Counted from the first letter of the stretch, positions 1-9,145 are shown. The stretch: DNA of 64,000 bases from Desulfosporosinus lacus DSM 15449 (GCF_900129935.1 NZ_FQXJ01000009.1:164586-228585); one strand, 5' to 3'. The notes: a model not told the origin generated them from the letters alone. Made by a program: numbers and translations.

Positions 1-618
1 TATGACAGTCAATTCGGGGAACAGAATGTTTCGGACATAAAACGATATATTAAGTTGGGTAAACTCGGGGAAGCCTTTGAATCTACTGAGCGGGTTGTCC
101 TTTTAATCGATGAAATCGATAAGGCGGACTTAGAATTCCCCAATGATCTGCTCTGGGAATTAGACGTAATGAACTTTTACATCCCGGAAACTGGGGAAAC
201 CATCACCACCAAACATCGACCCATCGTGATCATCACCAGCAATGCGGAAAAAGAACTGCCGGATGCTTTTTTGCGGAGATGTATCTTCCATTATATTGAC
301 TTTCCTGATCATGCAATGATGGAAGAGATTGTTCACGTCCATTTTCCTGAGCTAGAATCTAAACTGCTGGCGGAAGCACTAAAATCTTTCTATTGGTTGC
401 GAAGTGTCGCAGGCTTACAGAAAAAGCCCAGTACCAGCGAACTTCTCGATTGGGTGCAGGCCTTAACCATTGGCGGTATTGAACCGGATAGAATTTCAAA
501 GGAAATCCCTTTCTTAGGTGCGTTGTTAAAGAAGAATCAAGATTTTGATTTGGCCTTAAGGCAACTTCATTCGCGCGGGACAGACAGCTCGTCACGCGCC
601 AACAGTCGCGGCTGGTAG
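1..618 (+). CDS. MoxR-family AAA+ ATPase, C-terminal part (5' truncated by window edge)
   Basis: The frame is open from base 1, so the gene begins outside the window. The visible protein carries a Walker B motif (VVLLIDEIDKAD), a sensor-1 stretch (IVIITSNAEKELPDAFLRRC) with the following arginines, and an AAA lid region. This is typical of MoxR-type ATPases, which act as chaperones that remodel or activate partner proteins and usually pair with a VWA-domain protein. Such a partner follows 8 nt downstream at 627, so the two form an operon. The P-loop lies upstream and cannot be seen. The specific target is unknown. Confidence 0.85.
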   Translation, partial: YDSQFGEQNVSDIKRYIKLGKLGEAFESTERVVLLIDEIDKADLEFPNDLLWELDVMNFYIPETGETITTKHRPIVIITSNAEKELPDAFLRRCIFHYIDFPDHAMMEEIVHVHFPELESKLLAEALKSFYWLRSVAGLQKKPSTSELLDWVQALTIGGIEPDRISKEIPFLGALLKKNQDFDLALRQLHSRGTDSSSRANSRGW

Positions 619-626
619 AGCAGACT

Positions 627-1835
627 ATGTATACTAACTTTTTTTATCAATTACGACGCGAAGGGGTTCCCGTTTCTATCACCGAATGGATGACCTTGAT
701 GGAGGCACTTAACGGAGGTTTGGCCGGATCAAGCCTATCAGGATTTTACTATCTCGCCAGAGCTGTCTTAGTCAAAAGCGAAAGTCACTTTGACCAATAT
801 GACCTTGCTTTTCAGAACTATTTTCGAGGGATAGAGACCCCTGCACAATTATTAGATCAGGTTTCCAAATGGATGGAAAATCCTTTACCACCTAAGATGT
901 TTTCCGAAGAAGAACGCAATGAACTTTTGAATAAACTAGGTTTACCCGATTGGGAGAGTTTAAAATCGGCTTTAGATGAACGTCTGCGTACACAGGATGG
1001 TCCTCATCACGGCGGAGATAAATGGGTCGGAACGGGTGGGACCTCCCCCTTCGGGCACTCAGGTTTTCATCCCGGGGGAGTGCGCATAGGGGGCGAGTCA
1101 TACGGGCAATCCGCGGTGAAAGTAGCCGCAGAGCGAAATTACCGGGAGTACCGCAGTGACAAAACCTTAGGAGTGCGTCAGTTCGAAGTCGCCTTGCGTA
1201 AATTGCGTCAGTTCAGCACACGTCTTGACGGAGCTAAAGACCAACTTGATTTAGATGATACTATTGATAAAACCTGTAAAAATGCCGGGAAATTGAAACT
1301 TGTATGGACAAGGCCGCGCAAAAACACTGTTAAGCTTGTTGTCCTCATGGATACGGGGGGATCCATGGCTCCCTATGCCAAAATCTGCAGTCAGTTGTTT
1401 TCTGCAGTGCATAAGTCTTCTCATTTCAAGGATCTAAAGTTCTTTTACTTTCACAACTGCTTTTATGATCAGCTGTATTTAGACGCTACTTGCAGTCCTC
1501 GCAGGGCAGTCAAAACTGTTGATACTATGCATTTACTCAGCAAAGATTATAAAGTCATTATCATAGGGGATGCAGCCATGGCCCCAAGTGAACTCACGAT
1601 GATCGATGGCAACATCTTTTGGGATTTAGGCAATGAGGAGCCGGGATACACCTGGTTGGAACGTTTAGCTAAGACCTTTCCGTATAATGTTTGGCTTAAT
1701 CCCATACCCGAGAAATATTGGGAACGAGTTCACGGGTATCACACTATTAAAATGGTACAGAGTGTCTTTCCAATGTATGAACTAACCCTAGAGGGGCTCG
1801 ATCAAGCCATTAAAAAATTGATGGTCCGTAAATAG
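627..1835 (+). CDS. VWA-domain (CoxE-like) protein, partner of MoxR ATPase
   Basis: This 402-residue protein has an N-terminal helical region, a Gly/His-rich linker at about residues 125-160, and a C-terminal von Willebrand A-like domain. The MIDAS-like motif is VLMDTGGSM at about residue 240, a variant of DxSxS in which Gly replaces the first Ser; a later IIGDAAMAPSE may supply the last metal ligand. VWA proteins of this type work with MoxR ATPases in metalloenzyme or complex maturation. It lies directly behind the MoxR gene and its TAG stop sits inside a strong terminator hairpin, so it closes the operon. The substrate is unknown. Confidence 0.8.
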   Translation: MYTNFFYQLRREGVPVSITEWMTLMEALNGGLAGSSLSGFYYLARAVLVKSESHFDQYDLAFQNYFRGIETPAQLLDQVSKWMENPLPPKMFSEEERNELLNKLGLPDWESLKSALDERLRTQDGPHHGGDKWVGTGGTSPFGHSGFHPGGVRIGGESYGQSAVKVAAERNYREYRSDKTLGVRQFEVALRKLRQFSTRLDGAKDQLDLDDTIDKTCKNAGKLKLVWTRPRKNTVKLVVLMDTGGSMAPYAKICSQLFSAVHKSSHFKDLKFFYFHNCFYDQLYLDATCSPRRAVKTVDTMHLLSKDYKVIIIGDAAMAPSELTMIDGNIFWDLGNEEPGYTWLERLAKTFPYNVWLNPIPEKYWERVHGYHTIKMVQSVFPMYELTLEGLDQAIKKLMVRK

Positions 1836-1867
1836 CAGAAGGAACCCTTTGGGTTCCTTCTGCTATT
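1831..1867 (+). terminator. Rho-independent terminator after the VWA gene
   Basis: A perfect 17-bp inverted repeat (AATAGCAGAAGGAACCC and its complement) surrounds a TTT loop and includes the VWA stop codon. The next two genes point towards it, so it may act in both directions. A partial second copy of the right arm (ACTTCTGCTATTTAC) follows at about 1874-1888. Confidence 0.8.
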
Positions 1868-1884
1868 TGCGTTACTTCTGCTAT

Positions 1885-2124
1885 TTACATAAATTCGATC
1901 TCCAACGGCATCTTTAATACCAATTCTTTCAACTCAGGCCAACAATACTTTGTCGTTTGGATCATGACATCCCCTGATTCTTTGTTCGTAGTTGTTACGA
2001 TGCCAAGGTGCCCTAAGCCCTCCACAAGTTTGCAAAGCATTTGGATCTGTGACCGATCTATGCGCGCTTTTATGATAAGGTCAATATCCGAAGGGTGTGC
2101 CCCTGGTTGGTCTGAAAAATTCAT
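1885..2124 (-). CDS. DUF4911-like small protein, copy 2
   Basis: A 79-residue protein whose family assignment (DUF4911) rests on recalled resemblance. The core reads LVEGLGHLGIVTTTN and ends with a WPELKELVLKMPLEIEFM tail. It has a good ribosome site (AGGGGATTAGCTG then ATG). It is a close paralog of the gene just upstream (2172-2417), with the same core and C-terminus, so this is a tandem duplication. Both genes follow the U32 peptidase-family gene on the same strand and probably share its transcript. Function unknown. Confidence 0.6.
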   Translation of the reverse strand: MNFSDQPGAHPSDIDLIIKARIDRSQIQMLCKLVEGLGHLGIVTTTNKESGDVMIQTTKYCWPELKELVLKMPLEIEFM

Positions 2125-2171
2125 CAGCTAATCCCCTAATTCTCCATATTTGTCTTAAATATATTTGTCTC

Positions 2172-2417
2172 TTAAATGAACTCTATCTCAAAAGGCATCT
2201 GTTCTATGGCCTTTTTTAAATCTGGCCAACAATGCTTGGTTGTTTGAATCATAACCTCTCCTAAAGCTTTGTTCGTTGTTGTTACAATGCCTAAATGCCC
2301 TAACCCCTCCACAAGTTTATCTAACATTTGCATTTCTACCCGTGCTAAGCGCGCTTTAACGATAACATCAACATCCCAAAAAAGAGGGCTTGATTGCTCT
2401 GAACCATCATAAGTCAT
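2172..2417 (-). CDS. DUF4911-like small protein, copy 1
   Basis: An 81-residue protein starting at an ATG behind AAGGAGACGAGCGG. Residues from about 20 to the end are nearly the same as the downstream paralog at 1885-2124 (shared LVEGLGHLGIVTTTNK and EVMIQTTK blocks). The N-termini differ, which suggests an old duplication with conserved folding core. It lies 20 nt after the U32 family gene. No catalytic motif is apparent and no function is known. Confidence 0.6.
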   Translation of the reverse strand: MTYDGSEQSSPLFWDVDVIVKARLARVEMQMLDKLVEGLGHLGIVTTTNKALGEVMIQTTKHCWPDLKKAIEQMPFEIEFI

Positions 2418-2437
2418 CCGCTCGTCTCCTTATCTGC

Positions 2438-3709
2438 TCACTTTCTCTCGCTTTTCGCCCGCCTCAAAATACTATAGGGAAGAATCTTTCTCGGGACGGT
2501 CATCCTAATCTTCTGCTGAGCATGACGAGCCACTTCTAACGGTTCTCCCTCAGCGTCCCACATTTCCTTAACTTCAAACGACCAACAGTCGCCCTGGGGG
2601 GTTAAAACCTCTAAAACCTCTCCCAGCTTAAAGTTGTTCCGTTGCTCGATCCAGGCTGTGTTCTCCTCTGTGGGTTCTGTGGCATCTGCGGCTTCGTTAT
2701 CTATGATCCCTTCATCCAACCGAACTCCTACGAAGTCATAATCCCGAACATAATGAGAAGAAACTAAATTATGCGAGCTCGCCCCCGGCTTACCAAAGAG
2801 AAATCCTGCCGAATAATCCCGGTGACTGACTTTGTCCATCTCTTCTAACCACTGAGGGAGCTTGGCCTGAAAGGCTTCTTCCCCCTCATCCCAAAGTGTG
2901 TCTATGGCTTCCCGGTAAACCTTAACTGTACTGGCAACATATTGAACGCTTTTCATCCGTCCTTCGATCTTATAGCTGTCTATATCAATTGACTTTAACA
3001 GGGGCAGATGGGGCAAGAGGCATAAATCATGTGAGTTAAACACATAAGTCCCGCGTTCATCCTCCTCAATAGGAAAGACTACCCCCGGCCGTTTTTCTTC
3101 CACAAGTGCGTATCCCCACCGACAGGGCTGAGTGCACTCTCCCCGATTAGCATCTCTTCCTGTTAAATAATTACTCAGCAAGCATCTCCCGGAATAAGAC
3201 ATGCACATGGCTCCATGGATAAAGATTTCCAGTCCCCCATCCACTTTGGTACGTACCGTTCTTATCTCTTCCAGCGTCAGTTCTCGAGCGAGAACCACCC
3301 GCTCAATCCCTTGCTTCAGCCAAAATCGAACGGAATATGAATTTGTGTTATTGGCCTGTGTGCTTAAATGAAGAGGCAGTCGAGGAGCCACCTCCTGGGC
3401 TAGCGCAATAACCCCCGGATCTGAGACAATCGCTCCGTCCACACCTAAGGTTTCCAACTGCTTGAGGTAAGCCGGGAGTTCTTCAAAATCGGGCTCATGG
3501 GCGAAGATATTTACCGTTATATAAAGTTTCTTCCCTAAATCATGGGTCCAGCGAACCCCTTGCTCCATTTCCTGGAAACCGAAATTCCCGGCGTAAGCCC
3601 GCAGCCCAAAAGCCTGCCCTCCCATATAAACAGCATCCGCTCCGTAGGCCAGAGCGTATCTTAACTTTTCCCAATCTCCAGCAGGAGCTAACAATTCCGG
3701 TTTTCTCAT
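2438..3709 (-). CDS. trhP: Peptidase U32-family protein, probable tRNA 5-hydroxyuridine synthase (TrhP/YegQ type)
   Basis: The protein is 423 residues from the chosen ATG at 3709, which has AGGGGAA six bases upstream; the longer frame adds 31 residues without a ribosome site. It begins with the family signature PELLAPAGDWEKLRYALAYGADAVYMGG and contains the U32 signature region EIFIHGAMCMSYSGRC, then the Cys-bearing segment NRGECTQPCRWGY. YegQ/TrhP proteins hydroxylate U34 of certain tRNAs using prephenate-dependent chemistry and Fe-S ligation; family members are not proven peptidases. The length and C-terminal beta-barrel region match YegQ better than the shorter U32 proteins. In many Clostridia it travels with the mltG/ruvX cluster, as here. 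Confidence 0.75.
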   Translation of the reverse strand: MRKPELLAPAGDWEKLRYALAYGADAVYMGGQAFGLRAYAGNFGFQEMEQGVRWTHDLGKKLYITVNIFAHEPDFEELPAYLKQLETLGVDGAIVSDPGVIALAQEVAPRLPLHLSTQANNTNSYSVRFWLKQGIERVVLARELTLEEIRTVRTKVDGGLEIFIHGAMCMSYSGRCLLSNYLTGRDANRGECTQPCRWGYALVEEKRPGVVFPIEEDERGTYVFNSHDLCLLPHLPLLKSIDIDSYKIEGRMKSVQYVASTVKVYREAIDTLWDEGEEAFQAKLPQWLEEMDKVSHRDYSAGFLFGKPGASSHNLVSSHYVRDYDFVGVRLDEGIIDNEAADATEPTEENTAWIEQRNNFKLGEVLEVLTPQGDCWSFEVKEMWDAEGEPLEVARHAQQKIRMTVPRKILPYSILRRAKSERK

Positions 3710-3748
3710 GAAGATTCCCCTAACTATAAATCTTTTCCATAGCACCTC

Positions 3749-3778
3749 TTGACGAAGTGCCTTCTGCCATATTACAAT
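3749..3778 (+). promoter_or_regulatory. Sigma-A-type promoter for the trp T-box/trpB transcript
   Basis: TTGACG, an 18-base spacer and TACAAT lie on the plus strand just upstream of the T-box leader. Transcription would start near 3785. The position between the divergent U32 gene and the leader supports it. Confidence 0.6.
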
Positions 3779-3784
3779 ACAGAA

Positions 3785-4125
3785 AATTAACATGCAAGAC
3801 AATGAAGAGAATTAGTAAGTCTTTGAGGAATGTTTTAGCGAGTCAGAGAAGGTGAGAGTCTGATACACTTCCCGCAGACCGAATGGATCTCAGAGTCGTA
3901 ATCCGAACATGCTTTTGCATCAGTAGGTGATACCGGGGGTTTCCCGTTACAGAGACACGGATATCGAGAGGTCTACTCTCCGCATCTGCTTATTTGTTGC
4001 CGAGAAATGCATCCTGCTCCGTATCTAAGCTTGGAATATGGGTATTTTACTATGTAGATCCCATACAAAAAGGTGGCATATAGAAATTAACTTTCTGTCC
4101 TTTGAAGGGCGGAAAGTTTTTTAGT
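3785..4125 (+). ncRNA. Tryptophan T-box leader (riboswitch) with terminator
   Basis: Stem I begins near AGCGAGTCAGAGAAGGTGAG. The specifier loop reads GAA-TGG-ATCTCAGAG, placing codon TGG (Trp) at 3884-3886. A stem II/IIA-B-like block follows (CAGTAGGTGATACCGG...CCCGTTACAG, 3920-3952). The antiterminator T-box is AAAGGTGGCA at 4069-4078, pairing with CCTTT at 4099-4103. The competing terminator is AACTTTCTGTCC / GGGCGGAAAGTT (4089-4120) followed by six T residues. Uncharged tRNA-Trp would stabilise the antiterminator and switch on trpB 40 nt downstream. The TGG specifier agrees with the gene controlled, which makes the call strong. Confidence 0.88.
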
Positions 4126-4162
4126 TTTCCAATATTAAAATTATGAGATGGAGGAATTTATT

Positions 4163-5332
4163 ATGGAAAAAGGTTATTTTGGTGAATATGGCGGAAGTTT
4201 TGTCCCTCCTCAATTAGAAAATGCCTTGAATCAGCTAGACGACGCCTTCGAAAGGTATAAAGATGACCCTGACTTCAATCAAGAACTCGACTATTATCTC
4301 CGTCAATATGTAGGCCGCCCCAATCCCCTCTACTATGCAAAAAAACTTTCCCATCAATTAGGAGGGGCTAAAGTCTACCTCAAACGTGAGGATCTCAACC
4401 ATACCGGTGCGCACAAAATCAATAACGTCCTTGGCCAAGCATTACTTGCTAAACGCATGGGCGCCAGACGGGTCATAGCAGAAACCGGAGCGGGACAACA
4501 CGGCGTGGCCACAGCAACAGCCTGTGCCCTCTTTGACATGGAATGCGTGATATATATGGGAGAAGAAGATACAAAGCGCCAATCTCTTAATGTCTTCCGC
4601 ATGGAACTCTTAGGAGCCAAAGTAGTCCCCGTCACATCTGGAACGCGTACTCTGAAGGATGCTGTGGATGCAGCCTTAGGGGACTTCGCCGTGAACTATG
4701 AGAATACTTTTTATATGCTGGGATCTGCTGTCGGTCCCCATCCCTTCCCCTCCCTTGTAAAACACTTCCAAGCGATTATCTCCCGGGAGGCACGTCAGCA
4801 AATACTCGAAGCTGAAGGTAAACTTCCTGATGCTGTCATGGCCTGTGTTGGCGGCGGCAGCAACGCCATCGGCATGTTTGCGAACTTTATCAATGATTCC
4901 TCTGTTAAACTCATAGGAGTTGAGCCGGCGGGTCTGGGTCTGGAAACTGGCAAACACGCTGCTCCCCTCACCGCCGGAGCTCCCGGAATCGTACACGGAT
5001 TTAAATGTTACGTCATGGCAGACGAAAACGGAGAGCCTCTTGCCACCCACTCCATTTCAGCCGGTCTGGACTATCCCGGTGTTGGACCCGAGCACAGCTA
5101 TCTTAAGGACATCGGCCGTGCAGAATATGTCAGTATTACAGATGATGAGTCTCTGGATGCCTTCCATCGCCTTTCCCGAACTGAAGGCATCATCCCGGCT
5201 CTGGAGAGCGCACATGCCGTAGCTTATGCACTTAAGCTTGCCCCAACAATGAGTCCTGAGCAAATTCTCATCGTCAATATTTCCGGCCGCGGTGACAAAG
5301 ACGTGGAACAAATCTACCAATTAACTCACTGA
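4163..5332 (+). CDS. trpB: Tryptophan synthase beta chain
   Basis: A 389-residue TrpB1-type protein that joins indole and serine to make tryptophan with PLP. The second ATG (4163) is chosen because GGAGG lies eight bases upstream; an ATG 15 nt earlier overlaps that site. The PLP lysine is K85 in HTGAHKINN, and ETGAGQHG holds the catalytic Glu. The phosphate-binding GGGSNA loop and the [16 protein letters not shown] segment are intact. No trpA or other trp gene is beside it, so it is a lone trpB, regulated by its own tryptophan T-box. It may salvage indole or be a second copy. Its end overlaps the convergent mltG end by 7 nt. Confidence 0.95.
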   Translation: MEKGYFGEYGGSFVPPQLENALNQLDDAFERYKDDPDFNQELDYYLRQYVGRPNPLYYAKKLSHQLGGAKVYLKREDLNHTGAHKINNVLGQALLAKRMGARRVIAETGAGQHGVATATACALFDMECVIYMGEEDTKRQSLNVFRMELLGAKVVPVTSGTRTLKDAVDAALGDFAVNYENTFYMLGSAVGPHPFPSLVKHFQAIISREARQQILEAEGKLPDAVMACVGGGSNAIGMFANFINDSSVKLIGVEPAGLGLETGKHAAPLTAGAPGIVHGFKCYVMADENGEPLATHSISAGLDYPGVGPEHSYLKDIGRAEYVSITDDESLDAFHRLSRTEGIIPALESAHAVAYALKLAPTMSPEQILIVNISGRGDKDVEQIYQLTH

Positions 5333-6345
5333 TACTCTTTAACATTTTTGAGATGCTCTGCATAGGTTTTAGCGAATACATGATAGCCGTCCTTTTTGGC
5401 CACATAGTATCTGAACTCCGTTTGGGCCGGGTTTAATACCGCCTGCAAGGAAGCATGTCCCGGACTGGCAATCGGACCCGGTGGAAATCCGGAATGGAGG
5501 TAAGTATTATAGGGAGAGGGAATCTGCAGATCATCGTAAGAAAGATTCGCTTTTGGAGTTTCGAGTAAGAATTGAATAGTAGCATCTATTTGAAGGGGCT
5601 GATTAATCTTTAATCGATTCATTAACACTGAAGAGATCAATGGGCGATCAGCTTCTTTCACTGCCTCTTTTTCAATGAGAGAGGCTAAGGTAACCCACTG
5701 AGCAACGGTAAGCTTCATAGCAGTGAGTTGATTCTGTACTTCCGACGTCAGCTCTTTCTCAAATTGTCGAAGAAGCAAATCAATGACGGCATGAGGAGTT
5801 GTGGTTACAGGAATATCGTAGGTATTAGGAAATAAATAACCTTCCAAGCGGTGAACCCCTTTAGGGGCATCCTTTAAGAATGAATAGGAAAACTCATCTT
5901 CCGTAACAACTTTCATATACTCTTCTTTACTGCCTATTCCTTTTTGGACGAGGAGTTCGACAATTTGTTTGGTAGTATACCCTTCCGGGATGGTCACCAG
6001 GTTAGTATCTGAGGCAACTGAGCGACCAATTAAGCGATCTATCATTTCCCTCGGGGACATTCCAGGGGCTAATTGATAATCCCCAACATACAACTTGAAA
6101 TCTTCTTGACGTTCACGAGCTAAAAACTTAAACACCCACGCACTGCGTATTAGATGGCGCTCTTGTAACTCTTCGGCTAATTGCCCTGCGGTTGTTCCAG
6201 AAATAATCGTGATCTTTTCTGTGTTTCCCGACGTGGAGTAGGGCATGTTAGCCCAATTCCACCAAGACAATAATCCGAAACCCCCGACCAAGGAAAGAAG
6301 AACAATCCACGTAAATATGCCAATGGTCTTCTTTTTTCTGGCCAT
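5326..6345 (-). CDS. mltG: Endolytic transglycosylase MltG
   Basis: A 339-residue YceG/MltG-family protein that cuts nascent peptidoglycan strands and so terminates glycan chains. It has a cytoplasmic basic start (MARKKKTIG), one membrane helix at about residues 10-30, a LysM-like region and the catalytic domain. The catalytic Glu lies in ASLIEKEA, followed by the family block [20 protein letters not shown] and the conserved SPYNTY...GLPPGPI-like segment (here [12 protein letters not shown]). Length is normal. It is downstream of the VanW gene on the same strand. Confidence 0.92.
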   Translation of the reverse strand: MARKKKTIGIFTWIVLLSLVGGFGLLSWWNWANMPYSTSGNTEKITIISGTTAGQLAEELQERHLIRSAWVFKFLARERQEDFKLYVGDYQLAPGMSPREMIDRLIGRSVASDTNLVTIPEGYTTKQIVELLVQKGIGSKEEYMKVVTEDEFSYSFLKDAPKGVHRLEGYLFPNTYDIPVTTTPHAVIDLLLRQFEKELTSEVQNQLTAMKLTVAQWVTLASLIEKEAVKEADRPLISSVLMNRLKINQPLQIDATIQFLLETPKANLSYDDLQIPSPYNTYLHSGFPPGPIASPGHASLQAVLNPAQTEFRYYVAKKDGYHVFAKTYAEHLKNVKEYQ

Positions 6346-6385
6346 TTCTCACTCTCTCTTTCTGTTATTCCAGTGAGATCCTCTT

Positions 6386-7744
6386 TTAAGTCCCTACGCG
6401 TAATATGCGATTTGTCGGAGCATACCAATCACGACCCAGAAACTTCTTAGTCTCACTGCCGGTCCCATCCCGAATAATTTGCCACGTATTGACAATAATC
6501 CCTTTAGAACCGGCTTGTTCCCGAATGACTTGTCCTTTGCGCAACTTGGAATCTAGTCGTCTTTCTGTCTTATAGGGAATTTCTCTCTCCACTTGCCGTT
6601 CAATTCGGACGGTTTTATCCGTTTTCTTACCCATAATCCTAACCGTCAGAACGCCTGGTTTAACTTCTGTGCGCAAGTAGACTAAACTGCCGGTATTATT
6701 TTTAAACTTGAAATCAATGTTGGGATAATTAACCGTCGCATCTTGACCGGATGGCACATAACTAACGACAACAGCATGAGGCTTCCGTTCCACTATCTCT
6801 AAATCACTTAATAATACGGCATTGTACAGAGTCGAAGACACCTGGCACACGCCCCCTCCGGTTCCCTGCACATACTCCCCGTTTACAATTATATAAGCTT
6901 CTTTATACCCTGTCTCAGGCTCACGCGGACCTACTTTCTCGTTAAAAGAAAGAGTTTCTCCGGGAAGAAGCGCTTTGCCATCCAGCGCTTTAGCGGCAGC
7001 CGTCAAATTAGCAGAACGATTCTTTTCTTTGACTGAAAAATTAGTGGAAAACTCCCCGATGACAGCATCGAATGCTAAGGCTTTAACCGACTCAGTAGTA
7101 ACAGCTGGCGGAACTTCTACCATGGGAATGACGATCCGTGCCGGCACATCACTTAGAGGAGCTTCTTGAATTTGATTAATCAAGCTTTCGACATCGACCG
7201 TCCGCCCACTTTCCCCCGGCTGAATGACGACTGCATCTTTTTCAATCTTATAAGAAGCATCTTTGGCTGGTCTATTAAACTTTTTAAGCTTCTCCCGAAG
7301 CTCTTGACTTGCTATTAGTGAATCCACTTTTAAGACACTGGACAGAGCAGTTCCGGGACTAATCTGTGTCTTCTCAATAATCTTCTGAGTATCCACCTCA
7401 ATCCCTATGTCACTTAGAGTTACAGGAATCTCTGTATCATTGTACAACAGTACACGGGTTTCTTCCAGCTTGTCCTTTGCCCAATTTTCTATCTTTACGG
7501 ATGCCTCAGGCAATGGAGTGCCACTTAAATCCAAATCGTCAATTTTGGTCCCATCGGAAATAATTCTATTAGTTATTTCAACTCGATTACTATCTTGTGC
7601 ATCCTCAGAAAGTTTATCAGGGACAAGGTTTGAAGAATTACATCCGTTTATTAAAATGAGCAAAAAAAGAACTCCAGCAAAAAAAGGACCCCGTATTCTT
7701 ACTTTTTCTATATACTTTATCTTCAACACCTCCTCTTTTCTCAA
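6386..7744 (-). CDS. VanW family lipoprotein with YoaR-like and G5-like domains
   Basis: A 452-residue exported protein. An N-terminal hydrophobic stretch ends in ILINGC, a plausible lipobox. Residues about 75-200 resemble the YoaR putative peptidoglycan-binding domain, about 220-355 the VanW domain (including GTGGGVCQVSSTLYNAVL), and the C-terminus resembles a G5 domain (RQVEREIPYKTERRLD). VanW proteins occur in glycopeptide-resistance clusters but their role is not settled; a cell-wall role is likely beside mltG. The start is doubtful: the listed TTG lacks a good ribosome site, while GAGGAGG lies eight bases before an ATA codon at 7718-7720. Confidence 0.8.
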   Translation of the reverse strand: MRKEEVLKIKYIEKVRIRGPFFAGVLFLLILINGCNSSNLVPDKLSEDAQDSNRVEITNRIISDGTKIDDLDLSGTPLPEASVKIENWAKDKLEETRVLLYNDTEIPVTLSDIGIEVDTQKIIEKTQISPGTALSSVLKVDSLIASQELREKLKKFNRPAKDASYKIEKDAVVIQPGESGRTVDVESLINQIQEAPLSDVPARIVIPMVEVPPAVTTESVKALAFDAVIGEFSTNFSVKEKNRSANLTAAAKALDGKALLPGETLSFNEKVGPREPETGYKEAYIIVNGEYVQGTGGGVCQVSSTLYNAVLLSDLEIVERKPHAVVVSYVPSGQDATVNYPNIDFKFKNNTGSLVYLRTEVKPGVLTVRIMGKKTDKTVRIERQVEREIPYKTERRLDSKLRKGQVIREQAGSKGIIVNTWQIIRDGTGSETKKFLGRDWYAPTNRILRVGT

Positions 7745-7898
7745 CTTTAGTATTTCCGCAGAGGTTGCTGTTTATCTCAATCATTAATTTTATTCATCAT
7801 CAAAATCCACCTTGAATGAAGATGTTGAAAAATCTCACTATTTTCCGCCACAATATCCAACTCAGAATAGAAGGCAATCATTTCTGACTGCAAAATAA

Positions 7899-7931
7899 AA
7901 GAACTCGCCGAATTTATTTCAGCGAGTTCTT
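7899..7931 (-). terminator. Terminator downstream of the DUF1292 gene
   Basis: Inverted repeat AAGAACTCGC / GCGAGTTCTT with a 13-base loop, followed on the minus strand by TTTTATTTTG. It ends the ruvX-DUF1292 transcript. Confidence 0.75.
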
Positions 7932-7969
7932 AGTATTCCCAAATATACACGGGATAAAATTAGTCCAAC

Positions 7970-8275
7970 TTATTCTTCGTCTTCGGATTCTACCAGGTTT
8001 TCCCAAGCATCAGCCACTTTTTCCCATTCTTCATCGTCTTCGATGTCAAGCAACATTTCGCCGCCTTCAGCATCTTTACCGAGTTTAAGGATAATAGCCT
8101 CATCCTCTTCTGATTCGTCCTCAGAGATAGGCATCAAGACAAAGTATGTAGAACCTTCTAGTTCCAAAGTGTCTAGATGAAGAAACTCATGGTCTTTTCC
8201 CTCATCATCTGTGAGAATGACAGTATCAAACTCTTCCGCGTCATGCTCATCATGGTTATGTTCATGGTCAGTCAT
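7970..8275 (-). CDS. DUF1292 family acidic protein (YrzB-like)
   Basis: A 101-residue, very acidic protein from ATG 8275; AAGAGGTG lies just upstream and overlaps the earlier GTG, ruling that start out. It has a His-rich N-terminus (HEHNHDEHD) and the DUF1292 pattern DTVILTDDEGKDHEFLHLDTLELEGSTYFVLMP. The family is found next to ruvX, ireB and alaS across Firmicutes, as here, but its function is unknown. The His/Asp-rich start could bind metal, which is speculation. Confidence 0.85.
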   Translation of the reverse strand: MTDHEHNHDEHDAEEFDTVILTDDEGKDHEFLHLDTLELEGSTYFVLMPISEDESEEDEAIILKLGKDAEGGEMLLDIEDDEEWEKVADAWENLVESEDEE

Positions 8276-8343
8276 ATGATTCACCTCTTATCAAAGAATA
8301 TTGTCATTGTACTATTGTAGGTAATGATTGTCAAATATTGCAC

Positions 8344-8760
8344 TTAAGTATTTCTATTTTGCCGACTGTCCAGATAACCCTGAAGGATAAATACCGCCGC
8401 CATTTTGTCTATAACGTGTTTTCTCTTCGAGCGCGACACATCCGCTTCTATCAGAGTCCTCTGGGCTGCAACAGTACTTAAACGTTCATCCCACAACTTA
8501 ACTTCGAGCCCAAATTCCGCACGTAAAACCTCAGCGAACTCCTCGGTCAAAGTACATCGAGGCCCTAGGGTTCCATTCATATTCTTAGGATACCCAATGA
8601 CTATCTCCATAACCTCATACTCCCGTATAAGTTCACGCAACTCATCAAGCTCCTTCTTGGAGCGCCTAATCGTCTTAACTCCCTGGGCCGTCCAAAATAA
8701 TGCATCACTCATCGCCACACCAATCGTCTTCGACCCAAAATCCAATCCCATAATTCTCAA
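8344..8760 (-). CDS. ruvX: RuvX/YqgF family Holliday junction resolvase-like nuclease
   Basis: A 138-residue protein with RNase H-like fold signatures: [14 protein letters not shown] at the start and a central [14 protein letters not shown], then LWDERLST. The family acts in 16S rRNA 5' end processing and has been proposed as a Holliday junction resolvase. The start chosen is TTG at 8760, seven bases after GGAGGG, giving the typical [10 protein letters not shown] beginning. It sits between alaS/ireB and DUF1292, the standard Firmicute arrangement, though two accessory genes interrupt the cluster here. Confidence 0.92.
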   Translation of the reverse strand: MRIMGLDFGSKTIGVAMSDALFWTAQGVKTIRRSKKELDELRELIREYEVMEIVIGYPKNMNGTLGPRCTLTEEFAEVLRAEFGLEVKLWDERLSTVAAQRTLIEADVSRSKRKHVIDKMAAVFILQGYLDSRQNRNT

Positions 8761-8821
8761 CAGTATTCCCTCCAAGCTGACTCCTAGTTTTAATCAAAAC
8801 TATTTTGTTCATAAATATCGA

Positions 8822-9145
8822 TTAATGCTTTAAACCACTTAAATTCAATCCTATGACTCCAGCCACAATCAGAAGTATAGAAACTATTTTGAGGGCATTA
8901 ACTGTTTCGTTAAAAAACACTATTCCTATTACAGAAATAACCACTATCCCTACCGCTGACCATATTGCATATGCCACGCTTACTTCAATTTCTTTTAAGG
9001 CCAATGACAATAACCAAAAACATAAAAAATACGAGCCAAACATGCCAATGGCAGGAACAATTTTTGTCAACCCATTGGAAAGTTTCATTAAAGTAGTGCC
9101 ACAAAGTTCAAAAATAATTGCTAAAATCAAATACAGCCAACTCAT
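8822..9145 (-). CDS. Small multidrug resistance (SMR) family transporter
   Basis: A 107-residue protein with four predicted membrane helices, the usual SMR size. The essential membrane glutamate is E13 in LILAIIFELCGTTLMKLS. YAIWSAVGIV in helix 3 matches the conserved WxGxG-like region of EmrE/SugE relatives. SMR pumps export cationic compounds or guanidinium by proton antiport as dual-topology dimers. It stands alone and interrupts the conserved alaS-ireB-ruvX cluster, so it may be a later insertion. The exact substrate cannot be told. Confidence 0.88.
   Translation of the reverse strand: MSWLYLILAIIFELCGTTLMKLSNGLTKIVPAIGMFGSYFLCFWLLSLALKEIEVSVAYAIWSAVGIVVISVIGIVFFNETVNALKIVSILLIVAGVIGLNLSGLKH

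Noticed and set aside
3840..3960. Considered as a cobalamin or other riboswitch because of the GGTGAGAGTC-type start
   Set aside because: The specifier loop, the AAAGGTGGCA box and the competing terminator fit a T-box; no cobalamin box was found.
4375..5320. Long antisense and out-of-frame ORFs within trpB
   Set aside because: They mirror trpB codon use and have no start signals; trpB itself is certain.
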